Shown one piece after another: positions 16,229-25,113 of a stretch of DNA of 64,000 bases (positions within the stretch are counted from its first letter, which is position 1; each line of letters opens with the position of its first letter). The translations under genes and the position numbers were made by a program. The notes under the pieces were generated by a model. That model was given only the letters and a program-made list of their open reading frames with translations. It had not been told where the DNA came from and ran no database searches. The DNA is from Candidatus Woesearchaeota archaeon (lineage in GTDB: Archaea > Nanobdellota > Nanobdellia > Woesearchaeales > GW2011-AR9). Where the stretch lies: contig JABHDY010000003.1 of assembly GCA_018676855.1 (NCBI GenBank), forward strand, positions 509,907 to 573,906, read 5' to 3'.

Positions 16229-17110
16229 ATGGTCCTAGAACACATTTTTCCTGAAGATTGGTTAGAAAAGAAAGGAAGGTACGCGTTTCTTTTAGGAGTT
16301 GGGTATTCTATAGTTGGAGTGCTTCTTGCATCTATCCTTTTTCCAGGCGATCCTGCACTTGTTGCGGTTGCCTTTACGTCATTATTATTATTACCTGAAT
16401 TGTACAAAATATTTTCTATTGAGGAACGACAGGAAAGTATGGAACAACGAATTTCTCTCCGTTCATTATGGAAAGACGATATTGGAATTGTGCGAATTTA
16501 CATTTTCCTTTTTTTAGGAATATTATTAGTATATTCCATTGGAACAATGGTTATGCCACAAATGCAAACTAACACATTGTTTAGGGAACAGTTAGAAATT
16601 AGGTTTGGTCAGGGCTTTGCCGGTCAGGCAGTTTCTGGTGGACTATTTTCAAGCGGTTTATTTTTTAGTTTATTAAGTAACAATTTCTTAGTACTTTTAG
16701 CATGTTTTATTATGGCGCTGTTAACGGGCGATGGAGCAATATTCCTTATAACATGGAACGCTTCGGTATGGGGTACAATTTTTGGTGTCACGGCAAAGAA
16801 TGCGGCACTCTTCTCTGGCCAGAATACGTTTTACTTGTTTGGCCTTATCATGCTGGTTGTTTTCCCCCACATGATGATTGAAGCAATTTCATATTTCCTT
16901 GCAGCCATATCGGGATCGGTAATATCAAAAGACGTAATATTAGAAAAATTTGCGTCTCATAGATTCCTTGAAGTGTTCGGATTCAATTTGTATTTGTTAC
17001 TCTTTGCATTAATTTTCTTGCTTTTAGGAGCAGCGGTAGAAGCGTTCGTTTTAGAACATGTCAGCATCTATCAAGAAATTATTAGAATGAGTATGCAAGC
17101 AATTGTTTAA
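16229..17110 (+). CDS. SpoIIM-like (DUF95) integral membrane protein
   Basis: 293 residues with about six membrane segments and the family block VVFPHMMIEAISYFLAAISG near residue 210. SpoIIM/DUF95 proteins occur widely outside spore formers; in sporulation SpoIIM is part of an engulfment complex, but the archaeal role is unknown. The ATG at 16229 is preferred over the out-of-frame ATG at 16225 and has GAGGTGAT upstream. Confidence 0.8.
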   Translation: MVLEHIFPEDWLEKKGRYAFLLGVGYSIVGVLLASILFPGDPALVAVAFTSLLLLPELYKIFSIEERQESMEQRISLRSLWKDDIGIVRIYIFLFLGILLVYSIGTMVMPQMQTNTLFREQLEIRFGQGFAGQAVSGGLFSSGLFFSLLSNNFLVLLACFIMALLTGDGAIFLITWNASVWGTIFGVTAKNAALFSGQNTFYLFGLIMLVVFPHMMIEAISYFLAAISGSVISKDVILEKFASHRFLEVFGFNLYLLLFALIFLLLGAAVEAFVLEHVSIYQEIIRMSMQAIV

Positions 17111-17141
17111 TTATTTTTTTTAAATTCTTTCAAATAAAAAT

Positions 17142-17969
17142 CTAATTATTAATAGGACTATGTGGTTTACACGTATCGTAAAAATCACATTTTCCTGTTG
17201 ACCATTTACATAACCCTGTAACGGTTCTAGGATAATCAATTTCTTGTTCAGTTATGGAAGTATGTCCATGAATAAGTTCAATTTCTTGTTTTGCTAACTG
17301 TATCAGTTCCTGATCAACGTTCATTACTTTTAACTTGTTTCGTAAAAAGAAAATGCCAACCTTGTGAGGCATTTTTCCATGCAATTCTTCATATAATAAT
17401 GAATAAATTGCTAATTGTAATTTTATACTATCTTTCATATCAAACCGCGCATTCGTTTTATAATCAATAATGTGTACTTCATCTTCAACGTAATGAATTG
17501 CATCAATAAAACCACGGATAGAATGTTTTTCAGACATATATTTCTGTTCTCGTACGGGCGTCAGTTTAATGAACGATTCTTGACAACTTATAGTATTTTT
17601 TTCCATCACTTTTTCCATATCGGTAATAAAATGGTTCATCCAGTTCATTACCATAAGCATTGATTCTTCAAAATAAAATCGTTCTTTATCTTGACTAAGA
17701 TGTAACGCTTTAATCTTTGGTTCATACTGTTTCCAGTAATGGAGAGATAACTTTTGAATAATTTCTTTACATTTTAATTGATAATTTTCACGTGTAAATG
17801 AGCTTGTATCAATATCATAAAAATTTTCTAATATGGTGTGAACCATGTTTCCTCTAACTTGGTGTATGTTAGGAACGCCAGGCAATTTCTTAATATAATT
17901 ATAATAATATTTTCGTTTACACTGTTTAAACGTGTTAATAGATGATGGTGATTCAACTCTTTTTGCCAT
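17142..17969 (-). CDS. RecB-like PD-(D/E)XK nuclease with predicted 4Fe-4S cluster
   Basis: 275 residues. The N-terminal SPSSINTFKQCKRKYYY block and the C-terminal LCKWSTGKCDFYDTC supply four cysteines spaced as in Cas4/AddB-type iron-sulfur nucleases. Catalytic motifs are RGFIDAI, HIIDYKTNA (D-x-K) and QLAIYSLL (Gln of motif QxxxY). Such proteins process DNA ends in repair; no CRISPR genes are present here, so a Cas4 role has no support. GAGGG lies before the ATG at 17969, with TATA at ~18016-18022. Confidence 0.88.
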   Translation of the reverse strand: MAKRVESPSSINTFKQCKRKYYYNYIKKLPGVPNIHQVRGNMVHTILENFYDIDTSSFTRENYQLKCKEIIQKLSLHYWKQYEPKIKALHLSQDKERFYFEESMLMVMNWMNHFITDMEKVMEKNTISCQESFIKLTPVREQKYMSEKHSIRGFIDAIHYVEDEVHIIDYKTNARFDMKDSIKLQLAIYSLLYEELHGKMPHKVGIFFLRNKLKVMNVDQELIQLAKQEIELIHGHTSITEQEIDYPRTVTGLCKWSTGKCDFYDTCKPHSPINN

Positions 17970-18053
17970 GTAACCCTCTTTTCACTCTTTATTGTACAAA
18001 AAGGAAAGAAGGTCCTTTATATGTTTTTCCAATGTAGACACTTTGTACAAACT

Positions 18054-18061
18054 TTTATAAA
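18054..18061 (+). promoter_or_regulatory. TATA box of the aIF1A gene
   Basis: TTTATAAA lies 25-32 bases before the ATG at 18086, favouring that start (leaderless) over the in-frame GTG at 18062, which directly abuts the TATA box. Confidence 0.65.
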
Positions 18062-18085
18062 GTGCGTCTTGAATTTATATACATA

Positions 18086-18409
18086 ATGGGAAAACCACCA
18101 CAACCTGATCAACCAGAATTTATTCGAGTACGAATTCCTCGAGGTAAAGAAGTGCTTGGTATCGTAAAACAACGGTTAGGTGGAAGTCGAATGCGTGTTC
18201 TTTGTTTAGACGGTCGTGAACGAATCTGTCGAATTCCTGGACGATTACGTCGTGCATTATGGGTCCGAGAGAATGATGTTGTTATTATTGAACCATGGGA
18301 ATTGGGTGGCGATGCAAAAGCAGATATTATTCATAAGTATCGTAGTAAAGCAGAAGTTGGATTCCTTCGTAGGAAGGGATATCTGAAAAGTATTGAAGAC
18401 GAATTCTAA
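18086..18409 (+). CDS. aif1A: Translation initiation factor aIF1A
   Basis: 107 residues from the ATG at 18086. The S1/OB-fold sequence is complete: EVLGIVKQRLGGSRMRVLCLDGRERICRIPG is split by no insertion, and VIIEPWELGGDAKADIIHKY follows. aIF1A binds the ribosomal A site during initiation and helps in subunit joining with aIF5B, which is also encoded in this window. The basic Arg-rich surface segment GRLRRALWVR is present. Confidence 0.95.
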   Translation: MGKPPQPDQPEFIRVRIPRGKEVLGIVKQRLGGSRMRVLCLDGRERICRIPGRLRRALWVRENDVVIIEPWELGGDAKADIIHKYRSKAEVGFLRRKGYLKSIEDEF

Positions 18410-18435
18410 TATAAAATTCTTATGACAAATTCTAA

Positions 18436-18457
18436 TAGTCATGTTTGAGAATGACTA
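18436..18457 (+). terminator. Hairpin between the aIF1A gene and the next gene
   Basis: TAGTCAT/ATGACTA forms a perfect 7-bp stem with loop GTTTGAGA, 26 bases after the aIF1A stop. It lacks a good T-run, so its function is uncertain. Confidence 0.3.
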
Positions 18458-18473
18458 CTCTGAGATGGAAATG

Positions 18474-18484
18474 CTTATATATTA
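18474..18484 (+). promoter_or_regulatory. TATA box of the 18505 gene
   Basis: CTTATATATTA lies 21-31 bases before the ATG at 18505 (leaderless). Confidence 0.55.
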
Positions 18485-18504
18485 TTTTTCGTTGTTTCTT
18501 ATAG

Positions 18505-19125
18505 ATGTCTGACACTAAAAGTAAAACAAAAATGGTAGTATATGCAATACTTCTTGTGATTTTACTTTTTGGAATTTTAAGCATATTTATTCATTTTACT
18601 GGAAAGATGTTTGCATTAGAATTGGTTGGATTTGTTGTTTTATTGGTGTTAAGTTTCGTAGGATTAGCAGGTTATTTTACTCGGTGGGGAGAAAGAGTTC
18701 TTTTTTTTGTGTTTTTATTGTACATTATTAATCTTCTTTTAATTTGGTATTTTACAGATTCTTTATACATGATTTTGGTCGTTATCGCACTTATAGGATT
18801 TTTATTTTCAATTCCAAAGAGAGCATCATCAAAAAAACCAGAAGAAACCTTTGTTGATAAAGAACCACATAGCGTTATATTTGATGCGCCAGAACCACCT
18901 CAAAAGACTTCAGTTACAAAAAAAACTGTTTCTAAATCAAAACCAAAAACTGAATTTTCTCCGGGAAAATTTGTTGCAAGTAAGAACGGTAAAGTTTACC
19001 ATTTACCAAAATGTGAATGGGCAAAACGTATTGCAAAAAATAGCCACGTATGGTTCAAAAAGAAAGAAGATGCGTGGGAAAAAGGGTATAGAGCACATAA
19101 TTGTATTGAATCATTAAGTAAATAA
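18505..19125 (+). CDS. Four-helix membrane protein with C-terminal Ada-like domain
   Basis: 206 residues. Hydrophobic helices lie at ~10-30, 35-55, 62-82 and 85-105, followed by a Lys/Pro-rich cytoplasmic-type linker (~107-155). The last ~50 residues (FVASKNGKVYHLPKC...A...HNCIES) share the F-V-A-S...H...C..A pattern with the small protein at 2316-2684 and with Ada-like metal-binding folds. The function is unknown. Such a design could tether a small zinc or nucleic-acid-binding module to the membrane. Confidence 0.65.
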   Translation: MSDTKSKTKMVVYAILLVILLFGILSIFIHFTGKMFALELVGFVVLLVLSFVGLAGYFTRWGERVLFFVFLLYIINLLLIWYFTDSLYMILVVIALIGFLFSIPKRASSKKPEETFVDKEPHSVIFDAPEPPQKTSVTKKTVSKSKPKTEFSPGKFVASKNGKVYHLPKCEWAKRIAKNSHVWFKKKEDAWEKGYRAHNCIESLSK

Positions 19126-19126
19126 G

Positions 19127-19441
19127 ATGCCTCCTGAAAAAAAGCCACTTGAAAAACTAGTTGAAGGTTCTGATAGATTGATTATTTCTTGTAATCCAAG
19201 GCAACGTCCAGTAGTACCTGTATACATTGGTGCCCCACAAATTTTAGTAGTAGGTACTTCAGAGAATGAAGATGAAAAAGCCCGTTCTTTTGCTCCATCA
19301 AAAGCAGTTGCGTATGTTCTGTCTCAGGTCCCTGCTTGTAGTGGGTTTGGTCGGGACGATTCAAACAAAGAAAATGTTGTTTTTTGGTATTATGCAGTTC
19401 ATTACTGTTCATCTTTTACAGAAATACCAAACGATGAATGA
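19127..19441 (+). CDS. Small protein of unknown function
   Basis: 104 residues, not recognised. It begins one base after the stop of the membrane protein gene (TAAGATG), which suggests coupled translation. It has two cysteines in the C-terminal half (VPACSG and HYCSS) and one near residue 22, no membrane segment, and a predicted alpha/beta composition (IGAPQILVVGTS). Confidence 0.45.
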   Translation: MPPEKKPLEKLVEGSDRLIISCNPRQRPVVPVYIGAPQILVVGTSENEDEKARSFAPSKAVAYVLSQVPACSGFGRDDSNKENVVFWYYAVHYCSSFTEIPNDE

Positions 19442-19496
19442 TTATTTCTTTTTCCAAAATAAATGACTTATTTTGTCTAGCAAATAAGATTTTATC

Positions 19497-19937
19497 TTAT
19501 TTTCTATGCCAATAATACACAAGAATACCAATAACAGCAACAGTAATGGAAGCATCAGCAATGTTAAACACTGGCCAAAAAGAGATATCAATAAAATCAA
19601 TTACGTACCCTCGAAGTAACCTATCAATAAAGTTTCCCATCACTCCTCCAAGAAATAAACCAAAGATTATCTGAGGAAATCGTTCCTGTGGAATTTTTTT
19701 GTATTGGGAAATGAGTAGTACGGTAACAATGAACGATATGATTGCAAGTAAAACTGTTTGATTCTGTAAAATACCAAATCCTGCCCCCGTATTTTTTACA
19801 AAATGAATACGTATCAAATCATTTCCAAAATCTAATCTTGTAGAATTAACAATATATTTCAACAATTGATCAACACATACTGTACCAAACACAATTATAC
19901 TAAAAAGAAGTCCATATTGTTGTTTTGTGTTTACCAT
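19497..19937 (-). CDS. lspA: Lipoprotein signal peptidase (signal peptidase II)
   Basis: 146 residues with four membrane helices, the standard length. Conserved blocks are VDQLLKYI, FVKNTGAGFGI, GGVMGNFIDRLLRGYVIDFI (first catalytic Asp region) and FNIADASITV (second catalytic Asp). LspA cleaves prolipoproteins before the lipid-modified Cys and is typically bacterial. Its presence matches the Lgt gene at 43761-44555 and several lipobox proteins here. It overlaps the upstream gene by 7 bases. Confidence 0.95.
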   Translation of the reverse strand: MVNTKQQYGLLFSIIVFGTVCVDQLLKYIVNSTRLDFGNDLIRIHFVKNTGAGFGILQNQTVLLAIISFIVTVLLISQYKKIPQERFPQIIFGLFLGGVMGNFIDRLLRGYVIDFIDISFWPVFNIADASITVAVIGILVYYWHRK

Positions 19938-20305
19938 AACTTTTGTTCTTTCTTATGGCTTCCCATGGAACGTTCCATACCTGCAACACGTTGATCAAGG
20001 GATGTAAGAAGTGCTTTAATAGTATCAAGTTTACTGCTCAACAATTCAATGTCACGTTGTGGCGACCCAGTTGAAGGTACTTGTTGAAACGCAGGTTTAG
20101 GCGTTATGCTAGGTTCTTCAGAAAAACGTACGGGTCCCTCTGGTCCATCAAACGGAGACGTTTCTTCAGTTCCCATAGGCTTTTTATCTAATCCAAGATC
20201 ATCTGATGGTGGGATACCACTTTCACCAAATTTATCGTTTGAAATGGTATCTAACGCAAAATCATCATCCCTTTTCCAAAACTTTAATTTACCGAATATG
20301 CTCAT
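19931..20305 (-). CDS. Acidic small protein upstream of lspA, unknown function
   Basis: 125 residues from the ATG at 20305 (MSIFGKLKFWKRDDD); longer in-frame starts would enter the upstream promoter region. The middle is Pro/Glu-rich and disordered; the last ~45 residues form a heptad-type helix (IELLSSKLDTIKALLTSLD). No membrane segment. It is co-transcribed with lspA (7-base overlap). The function is not recognised. Confidence 0.6.
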   Translation of the reverse strand: MSIFGKLKFWKRDDDFALDTISNDKFGESGIPPSDDLGLDKKPMGTEETSPFDGPEGPVRFSEEPSITPKPAFQQVPSTGSPQRDIELLSSKLDTIKALLTSLDQRVAGMERSMGSHKKEQKLW

Positions 20306-20394
20306 TATAGTTAAGAAAGTTGTTTGTGGTTTTAAAAGTTTTCTTTCTGTGATGTACCACAACATTAATAAAAACATCATTGTATCGTCATATT

Positions 20395-20625
20395 ATGGCA
20401 GAAAACAAAGAATCAAAAGATGAAAAAATTGGATTTCATAAAGGGTCGCTTGCAACTTTAACAAAAGAACGGGAAGAAATGTTGCGTATCTTACAAATTG
20501 TTGAACAATTGATGCAAATGCACATTAAAGAACTTAAAGATCTTGGCATTGATTTAATTGCACAGGCAAAGAAAGAAGCGAAAAAACTTAAAGGTAATAA
20601 ACCAATTGAAGACGTCTTAAACTAG
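20395..20625 (+). CDS. Small helical protein, unknown function
   Basis: 76 residues from ATG 20395. It is a charged, almost fully helical protein (LTKEREEMLRILQIVEQLM...HIKELKDLG). No cysteines or membrane segment. The C-terminus overlaps the 3' end of the convergent PUA-like gene by 4 bases. Confidence 0.6.
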   Translation: MAENKESKDEKIGFHKGSLATLTKEREEMLRILQIVEQLMQMHIKELKDLGIDLIAQAKKEAKKLKGNKPIEDVLN

Positions 20626-21098
20626 ACAATAACAGTACCGCGATGAGTCTTCGGTAAAAAATTAATTATTTTCTTATCTTTATATTTTGCGCATCCTACA
20701 ATATTCTTCTCATATTGTAACAATACAAATCTGTTTTCTTCTCCACAATCCTTTTCAAGATCAACTCCCTCAAAATACGTTTTGATTTCTTTCTCGTCCA
20801 ATTCAACAATGTTTTTAATATCGTGATTAATAGTTTCATTCTCTTGTACTAATAATTGGGATCCCTCTTTACTTAGTCTTGCTTGTGTATCTTTATACTC
20901 CGCGAAGTAAAGGCCAATCTTATCAATTCGTAGTTTGTTAAGGTCAACTTTTGCAATATCTTTGTTAACAATAAAAACTCTATTTTTTTCATTCAAAAAA
21001 TATGCATATTCCTTTTGTAGTGTTGTGCCAAACTGTTTTATGAGAACCTTATTGAACTCTTTAATTCTACGAGTGTTAAGGATGGTGAGTTTTTGCAT
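20622..21098 (-). CDS. Predicted PUA-type RNA-binding protein (Nip7/RsmF C-terminal-like)
   Basis: 158 residues. An N-terminal alpha/beta domain (ILNTRRIKEFNKVLIKQFG) is followed by a beta-rich part with GLYFAEY and a C-terminal KTHRGTVIV that resembles the conserved end of pre-PUA/PUA proteins such as Nip7 and the RNA-binding tail of RsmF-type rRNA methyltransferases. It follows the aIF5B gene at once (start and stop adjacent), so it likely has a ribosome or tRNA-linked role. The family assignment is tentative. Confidence 0.6.
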   Translation of the reverse strand: MQKLTILNTRRIKEFNKVLIKQFGTTLQKEYAYFLNEKNRVFIVNKDIAKVDLNKLRIDKIGLYFAEYKDTQARLSKEGSQLLVQENETINHDIKNIVELDEKEIKTYFEGVDLEKDCGEENRFVLLQYEKNIVGCAKYKDKKIINFLPKTHRGTVIV

Positions 21099-22886
21099 TT
21101 ATCCTGCACCCCATACAGGATTATTCTTCCTTTTAATCTCAGCAATTTCTCTAAGAACGTTAATTTCTATTGTTGACAAATGTTTTCTCATATGTTTAAG
21201 TTTAATGAAATCATCTTCAGGAATGTCACTGTACAAAAAATCGCCCTCGTCAATCTGTCTTCCTACTGTAACGCCGTCCATTGCCATTGCAACTTGTTTA
21301 CCCTGATCAGCTATAGTCACATTTTCCTTACCCTCTTTCATACTTTTTACATGGGTAATCATCTTTCCTTCAATATTCATGATAGGGTCACCAGTTTTTA
21401 TCCTTCCAATTTCTATCTCAACACCAACGATAGCGGGATTGTTTTGTCTGAACGTGTATCCCTTTAGTATAGCAAACTTACACGGTCGTACTAATTTACT
21501 TAATTCTTCCAATTCAATATTTTTTGTGAGAGTTTCTACATACTTTTCATATTTTTCTATTGTTTGATAAATAACGTCATGCGTAATTACTTTAAGTTTT
21601 TTAACGATAAGGGTTTCTTCAATATCTGCTGGAATTTTAATATTGAATCCCAAAATAACGCCGTGAAACATATCTTTATCTCTCATAGCTTCCAATTTTG
21701 AGACATCTTTTTTTGTAACATCTCCAAGTGACGATGAAGATATAGGTATGTTCTTCTCTTGTAATAATGTTCGCAATGCTTCTAAACCACCAATTGTATC
21801 AGCTTTAATGATAACTCCTTCTGTATCATCACTTTCCGTTACAATTTCGCCAACTTCTTCCTGAACTTCATTCTTGGCAGCGGTAATTTCATCTTCTTTA
21901 TTTGAACAACTTCGTATTGGCATTCCTGCAATCGCGTTGTCTAACCCTGGCGCAGAAATTTTAACGCCCGTTGCTGCGTGAACTTCCTTAACATTCTTGA
22001 ACTTACTTTTCATGTCACGCATCTCAGCCAATTCTGCTGGTTCAAGTAACGCACGTACTTTAACAACAATTGGTTCGTCAATGGAACCAATAACAAGCGT
22101 ATCATTCACTTTTAGTTGACCATTATATATTATAGCGTTCAATGTTGTCCCTAACCCCTTTTCTTCTTTAACCTCTAAAATAGTTCCTTTTGCAGGCCCA
22201 GTTTCTTCAATCTGTAATGTTTGTTCAAAATATTTTTGTGCAAGTCCCGTAAGTACCATAAGTAATTCAGGAATTCCCTGGCCTGTCTGTGCAGATACGG
22301 GAATGATAGCAACTTGTTTAGTATAATCTTCAACCCTATCGAACCGTTCTGCTGTAAGTTCAATTTTTTGAAATTGTGCAACAAGTTCATATAACCGTTT
22401 TTCGAACTCTCCCTGAATTTCAAGATTAAGAGTACTAATATTTTCCATAAGAAACTTTTTCTCATCATGTTGCCAATGTGGTATTAAATCAATCTTGTTA
22501 GCAGCAACAATGAACGGTACTTTCTGCGCTTTTAAGATTTCTATAGATTCAATAGTTTGTGGTTTGAACCCTTCATTAATGTCAACCACAAGAATTGCTA
22601 TGTCTGCGAGTGATCCCCCTCTCTTTCGTAGTGAGGTAAAGGCTGCATGGCCAGGAGTGTCAATAGTTAGTAAACCAGGTACTGTAAGGTTTTGTTTGAT
22701 AGCATCTAATAGTTTTCCACATATCTTTTTGATAGTTTCAATGGGGATGGCAGAAACTCCAATAGCTTGCGTTATCGCTCCTGCTTCGCCAGATGCAACA
22801 ACGGTTGCTCTAACTTTATCTAATAAACTCGTTTTACCATGATCAACATGGCCAAGTACGGTTACAAGGACTTTACGGGTTGCCAT
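21099..22886 (-). CDS. infB: Translation initiation factor aIF5B
   Basis: 595 residues. The GTPase domain carries GHVDHGKTSLLD (P-loop), IDTPGH (G3) and ANKIDLIP (G4), followed by domain II, the alpha/beta/alpha domain III and a C-terminal domain IV. It catalyses ribosomal subunit joining. There is no intein in the P-loop region, a common intein site in archaeal IF2 genes. The PUA-like gene follows directly. Confidence 0.97.
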   Translation of the reverse strand: MATRKVLVTVLGHVDHGKTSLLDKVRATVVASGEAGAITQAIGVSAIPIETIKKICGKLLDAIKQNLTVPGLLTIDTPGHAAFTSLRKRGGSLADIAILVVDINEGFKPQTIESIEILKAQKVPFIVAANKIDLIPHWQHDEKKFLMENISTLNLEIQGEFEKRLYELVAQFQKIELTAERFDRVEDYTKQVAIIPVSAQTGQGIPELLMVLTGLAQKYFEQTLQIEETGPAKGTILEVKEEKGLGTTLNAIIYNGQLKVNDTLVIGSIDEPIVVKVRALLEPAELAEMRDMKSKFKNVKEVHAATGVKISAPGLDNAIAGMPIRSCSNKEDEITAAKNEVQEEVGEIVTESDDTEGVIIKADTIGGLEALRTLLQEKNIPISSSSLGDVTKKDVSKLEAMRDKDMFHGVILGFNIKIPADIEETLIVKKLKVITHDVIYQTIEKYEKYVETLTKNIELEELSKLVRPCKFAILKGYTFRQNNPAIVGVEIEIGRIKTGDPIMNIEGKMITHVKSMKEGKENVTIADQGKQVAMAMDGVTVGRQIDEGDFLYSDIPEDDFIKLKHMRKHLSTIEINVLREIAEIKRKNNPVWGAG

Positions 22887-22998
22887 AGAATTAGTTTGTT
22901 ATTACTTTATTTTAAAGCTTTGTGGTAATTCTCATTCGTCTTTGTATCAAAAGAAGAAATAATATATAATAATAAAAAAGAAATTAACGGATTGGTTT

Positions 22999-23220
22999 TT
23001 ATTTTCCTTTACGTATGGCTTTGATTGCGGCTTCAAGTGAAGCAATTCCATCACTTATTTTATGAAGTTTGTCTCTATCAAAGTTACCTGCTCCATACAC
23101 TGCTGTCAACGATTTTAATTGAACTTTAAGAAATTCAAGAACATCATCCAAATGATCACATGCTCTAAATATTTTGCTATCTGGACCACCACTCATGTCT
23201 TCCGGTTCATAATATCCCAT
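22999..23220 (-). CDS. Small helical protein, unknown function
   Basis: 73 residues with good start context (AGGTGAAACTTAATG). Amphipathic helices at ~20-45 and 50-70 and an acidic N-terminus (YYEPEDMSGGPDS). Not recognised. Confidence 0.55.
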   Translation of the reverse strand: MGYYEPEDMSGGPDSKIFRACDHLDDVLEFLKVQLKSLTAVYGAGNFDRDKLHKISDGIASLEAAIKAIRKGK

Positions 23221-23300
23221 TAAGTTTCACCTCTCATTAATCAAATTCTTACTATGTTATAAATCTTATGAATCGATTTTTGTTCAATCTTGAAGAAGTA

Positions 23301-23308
23301 TTATATAG
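23301..23308 (+). promoter_or_regulatory. TATA box of the trm1-msrB operon
   Basis: TTATATAG is 23-30 bases before the ATG at 23331, which fixes that start over the upstream ATG at 23268. Confidence 0.6.
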
Positions 23309-23330
23309 CCTATTCATAATTAATCTTAGT

Positions 23331-24443
23331 ATGCCAAAAATCACAGAACAAGGAGTAACGTTAAACATAGCATCAATAAAGAAAGATCCTCATAAAAAGA
23401 TGCCCATATTCTATAATCCAGTCATGAAATCCAATAGAAATATCTCTATATTATTACTCAATTCAATTTCAAATACAAAAATGCATGTTGCCCTACCATT
23501 AACAGGTTCCGGTATTCGCGCTCTTAGGTTTCTTAGGGAATTAAAGAAAGGAAAGATTGATACAATATTTGTTAATGATAAAAAAGCGGACTTTGTAAAT
23601 ACTTTTACTCAAGCTCTTACAACAAACAACTTAAAAAAAACAAATTCAGTAAAGATATGTAATGATGATGCTAATCATTTCTTATTAAACCAGCATACAG
23701 ACGATTTTTGTGGATACTTTGATTATATTGATATTGATCCGTTCGGGACGCCTAATCCTTTCCTATCAGCATCTGTCTCTCAAGTTAAGAGAAATGGCAT
23801 ACTTGCAATAACTGCAACTGATACTGCTGCCCTTACAGGAACATATCCAAGATCAACTAAAAGAAAGTATTGGGCAACATCGTTAAAGAGTTATATGATG
23901 CATGAAACTGGGCTAAGAACACTTATTAGAAAAGTTCAGTTACAAGGAATTCAGTTTGATAAAGCACTTACACCAATTTTATCATATCATAAAGATCATT
24001 ATTTTAGAATATATTTCAAACAAGAAAGTGGCAAAGAAAGGTGCGATGAAATAATCAAACAGCATAAATATATGTTATATTGTCCTAGTTGTTTGAATCA
24101 TACCACTTCACATTTTAATAAGGAAACATGTTCCTGTGGCACACAATTCTTATTTATTGGCCCATTATGGATTGGAAAGTTGTTTGATACAAAATTAATT
24201 ACTACAATGGCAAAGAACAATCCATTTCCAGAAGAACAAAAGTTTTTAGACGTTCTAAAAGAAGAATCAAAAAAAGATATTGTTGGATTTTATGATTTGC
24301 ATGTTATTGAAAAGAAGTATAAATTTCCTATTGGTAAGATGGATTCAGTATTGAAGAAATTGAAAGCAGTAAGAACACACTTTTCTTTAACGGGGATAAA
24401 AACAAATATAAACATTAAAGAAATAATACGGTTGTTAAAATGA
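23331..24443 (+). CDS. trm1: tRNA (guanine-26 N2)-dimethyltransferase Trm1
   Basis: 370 residues. Family blocks: MPIFYNPVMKSNR, motif I ALPLTGSGIRALRFL, DYIDIDPFGTPNPFL (catalytic loop), TDTAALTGTYPRSTKRKYW, YHKDHYFRIYF, and zinc cysteines CPSCLN...CSCG near residues 250-270. It dimethylates G26 of tRNA. It overlaps msrB by 4 bases (ATGA). Confidence 0.95.
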   Translation: MPKITEQGVTLNIASIKKDPHKKMPIFYNPVMKSNRNISILLLNSISNTKMHVALPLTGSGIRALRFLRELKKGKIDTIFVNDKKADFVNTFTQALTTNNLKKTNSVKICNDDANHFLLNQHTDDFCGYFDYIDIDPFGTPNPFLSASVSQVKRNGILAITATDTAALTGTYPRSTKRKYWATSLKSYMMHETGLRTLIRKVQLQGIQFDKALTPILSYHKDHYFRIYFKQESGKERCDEIIKQHKYMLYCPSCLNHTTSHFNKETCSCGTQFLFIGPLWIGKLFDTKLITTMAKNNPFPEEQKFLDVLKEESKKDIVGFYDLHVIEKKYKFPIGKMDSVLKKLKAVRTHFSLTGIKTNINIKEIIRLLK

Positions 24444-24805
24444 ACACAAAGAAACTTACTCCAGAACAACATCATATTCTAGAAGAAAAAGGGACTGAAC
24501 CACCATTTTCGGGAACACTTTTACATAATACAAAGAAAGGAACGTATCGTTGTGCTGCGTGCGGAAATGAAATTTTTTCTTCAGACACTAAATTTGATTC
24601 TGATTGTGGCTGGCCAAGTTTTTCTGATGCAAAGAAAGGTTCAATAAAATTGTCTGAAGATAATTCGTTAGGAATTAAACGTATTGAAGTTACATGTACA
24701 CACTGTGGTGGTCACCTTGGTCATCTTTTTGACGATGGACCTAAACCTACTGGTAAACGATATTGTATAAATTCTTTAGCAATGGAATTTAAAGAGAAAA
24801 AGTAA
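24440..24805 (+). CDS. msrB: Peptide methionine-R-sulfoxide reductase MsrB
   Basis: 121 residues, a full MsrB domain. Zinc sites CAACGNE and CTHCGGH, substrate segment GHLFDDGP, and the catalytic Cys in RYCINSLAMEF. It repairs methionine-R-sulfoxide. Translationally coupled to trm1. Confidence 0.95.
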   Translation: MNTKKLTPEQHHILEEKGTEPPFSGTLLHNTKKGTYRCAACGNEIFSSDTKFDSDCGWPSFSDAKKGSIKLSEDNSLGIKRIEVTCTHCGGHLGHLFDDGPKPTGKRYCINSLAMEFKEKK

Positions 24806-24819
24806 AAATTATTAATGGT

Positions 24820-25098
24820 TTATCCTAATGCCAAATCCATTTTAGCAACTTCTGCAGACTGAACCTGGTCAATTTCTTTCAGTTTAGCAGCAGTTCCGTC
24901 AAAGTCAGCACCTTCAACTTCATACATTACCATAACCAAGACTGCTTTTAACCCAAACGCTATTGGATCTTCTTTCACTTGCATTTCTCCTATTGCACCA
25001 GCTTCTCGTGCAATAGCTTCTGCTTTTTCTTTAATTGGCGCTAAATCAACGTCAGGTGATTCAGGCATTAATTTAAATGTTATAATTGCTTTTGCCAT
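24820..25098 (-). CDS. ef1b: Elongation factor aEF1B (EF-1 beta)
   Basis: 92 residues, the standard archaeal length. The alpha/beta sandwich sequence AIITFKLMPESPDVDL...IAFGLKAVLVMVMYEVEG matches the GDP exchange factor of aEF1A. It follows the 59-residue zinc-ribbon gene in an arrangement common in archaea; GAGGTAAAAGTGT precedes its ATG. Confidence 0.95.
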   Translation of the reverse strand: MAKAIITFKLMPESPDVDLAPIKEKAEAIAREAGAIGEMQVKEDPIAFGLKAVLVMVMYEVEGADFDGTAAKLKEIDQVQSAEVAKMDLALG

Positions 25099-25113
25099 AC
25101 ACTTTTACCTCAT

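Noticed and set aside
17142-17969. Cas4 of a CRISPR system
   Set aside because: The nuclease and Cys pattern fits Cas4-like proteins, but no repeats or other cas genes exist in the window; RecB-like repair nuclease is the safer call.
18421-18466. C/D box guide RNA
   Set aside because: ATGAC and CTGA elements are present, but boxes C/C' are off consensus and the guide lengths are wrong; a simple hairpin explains the signal.
21099-22886. Intein in aIF5B
   Set aside because: The P-loop, G3 and G4 blocks are at normal spacing and the length is standard.
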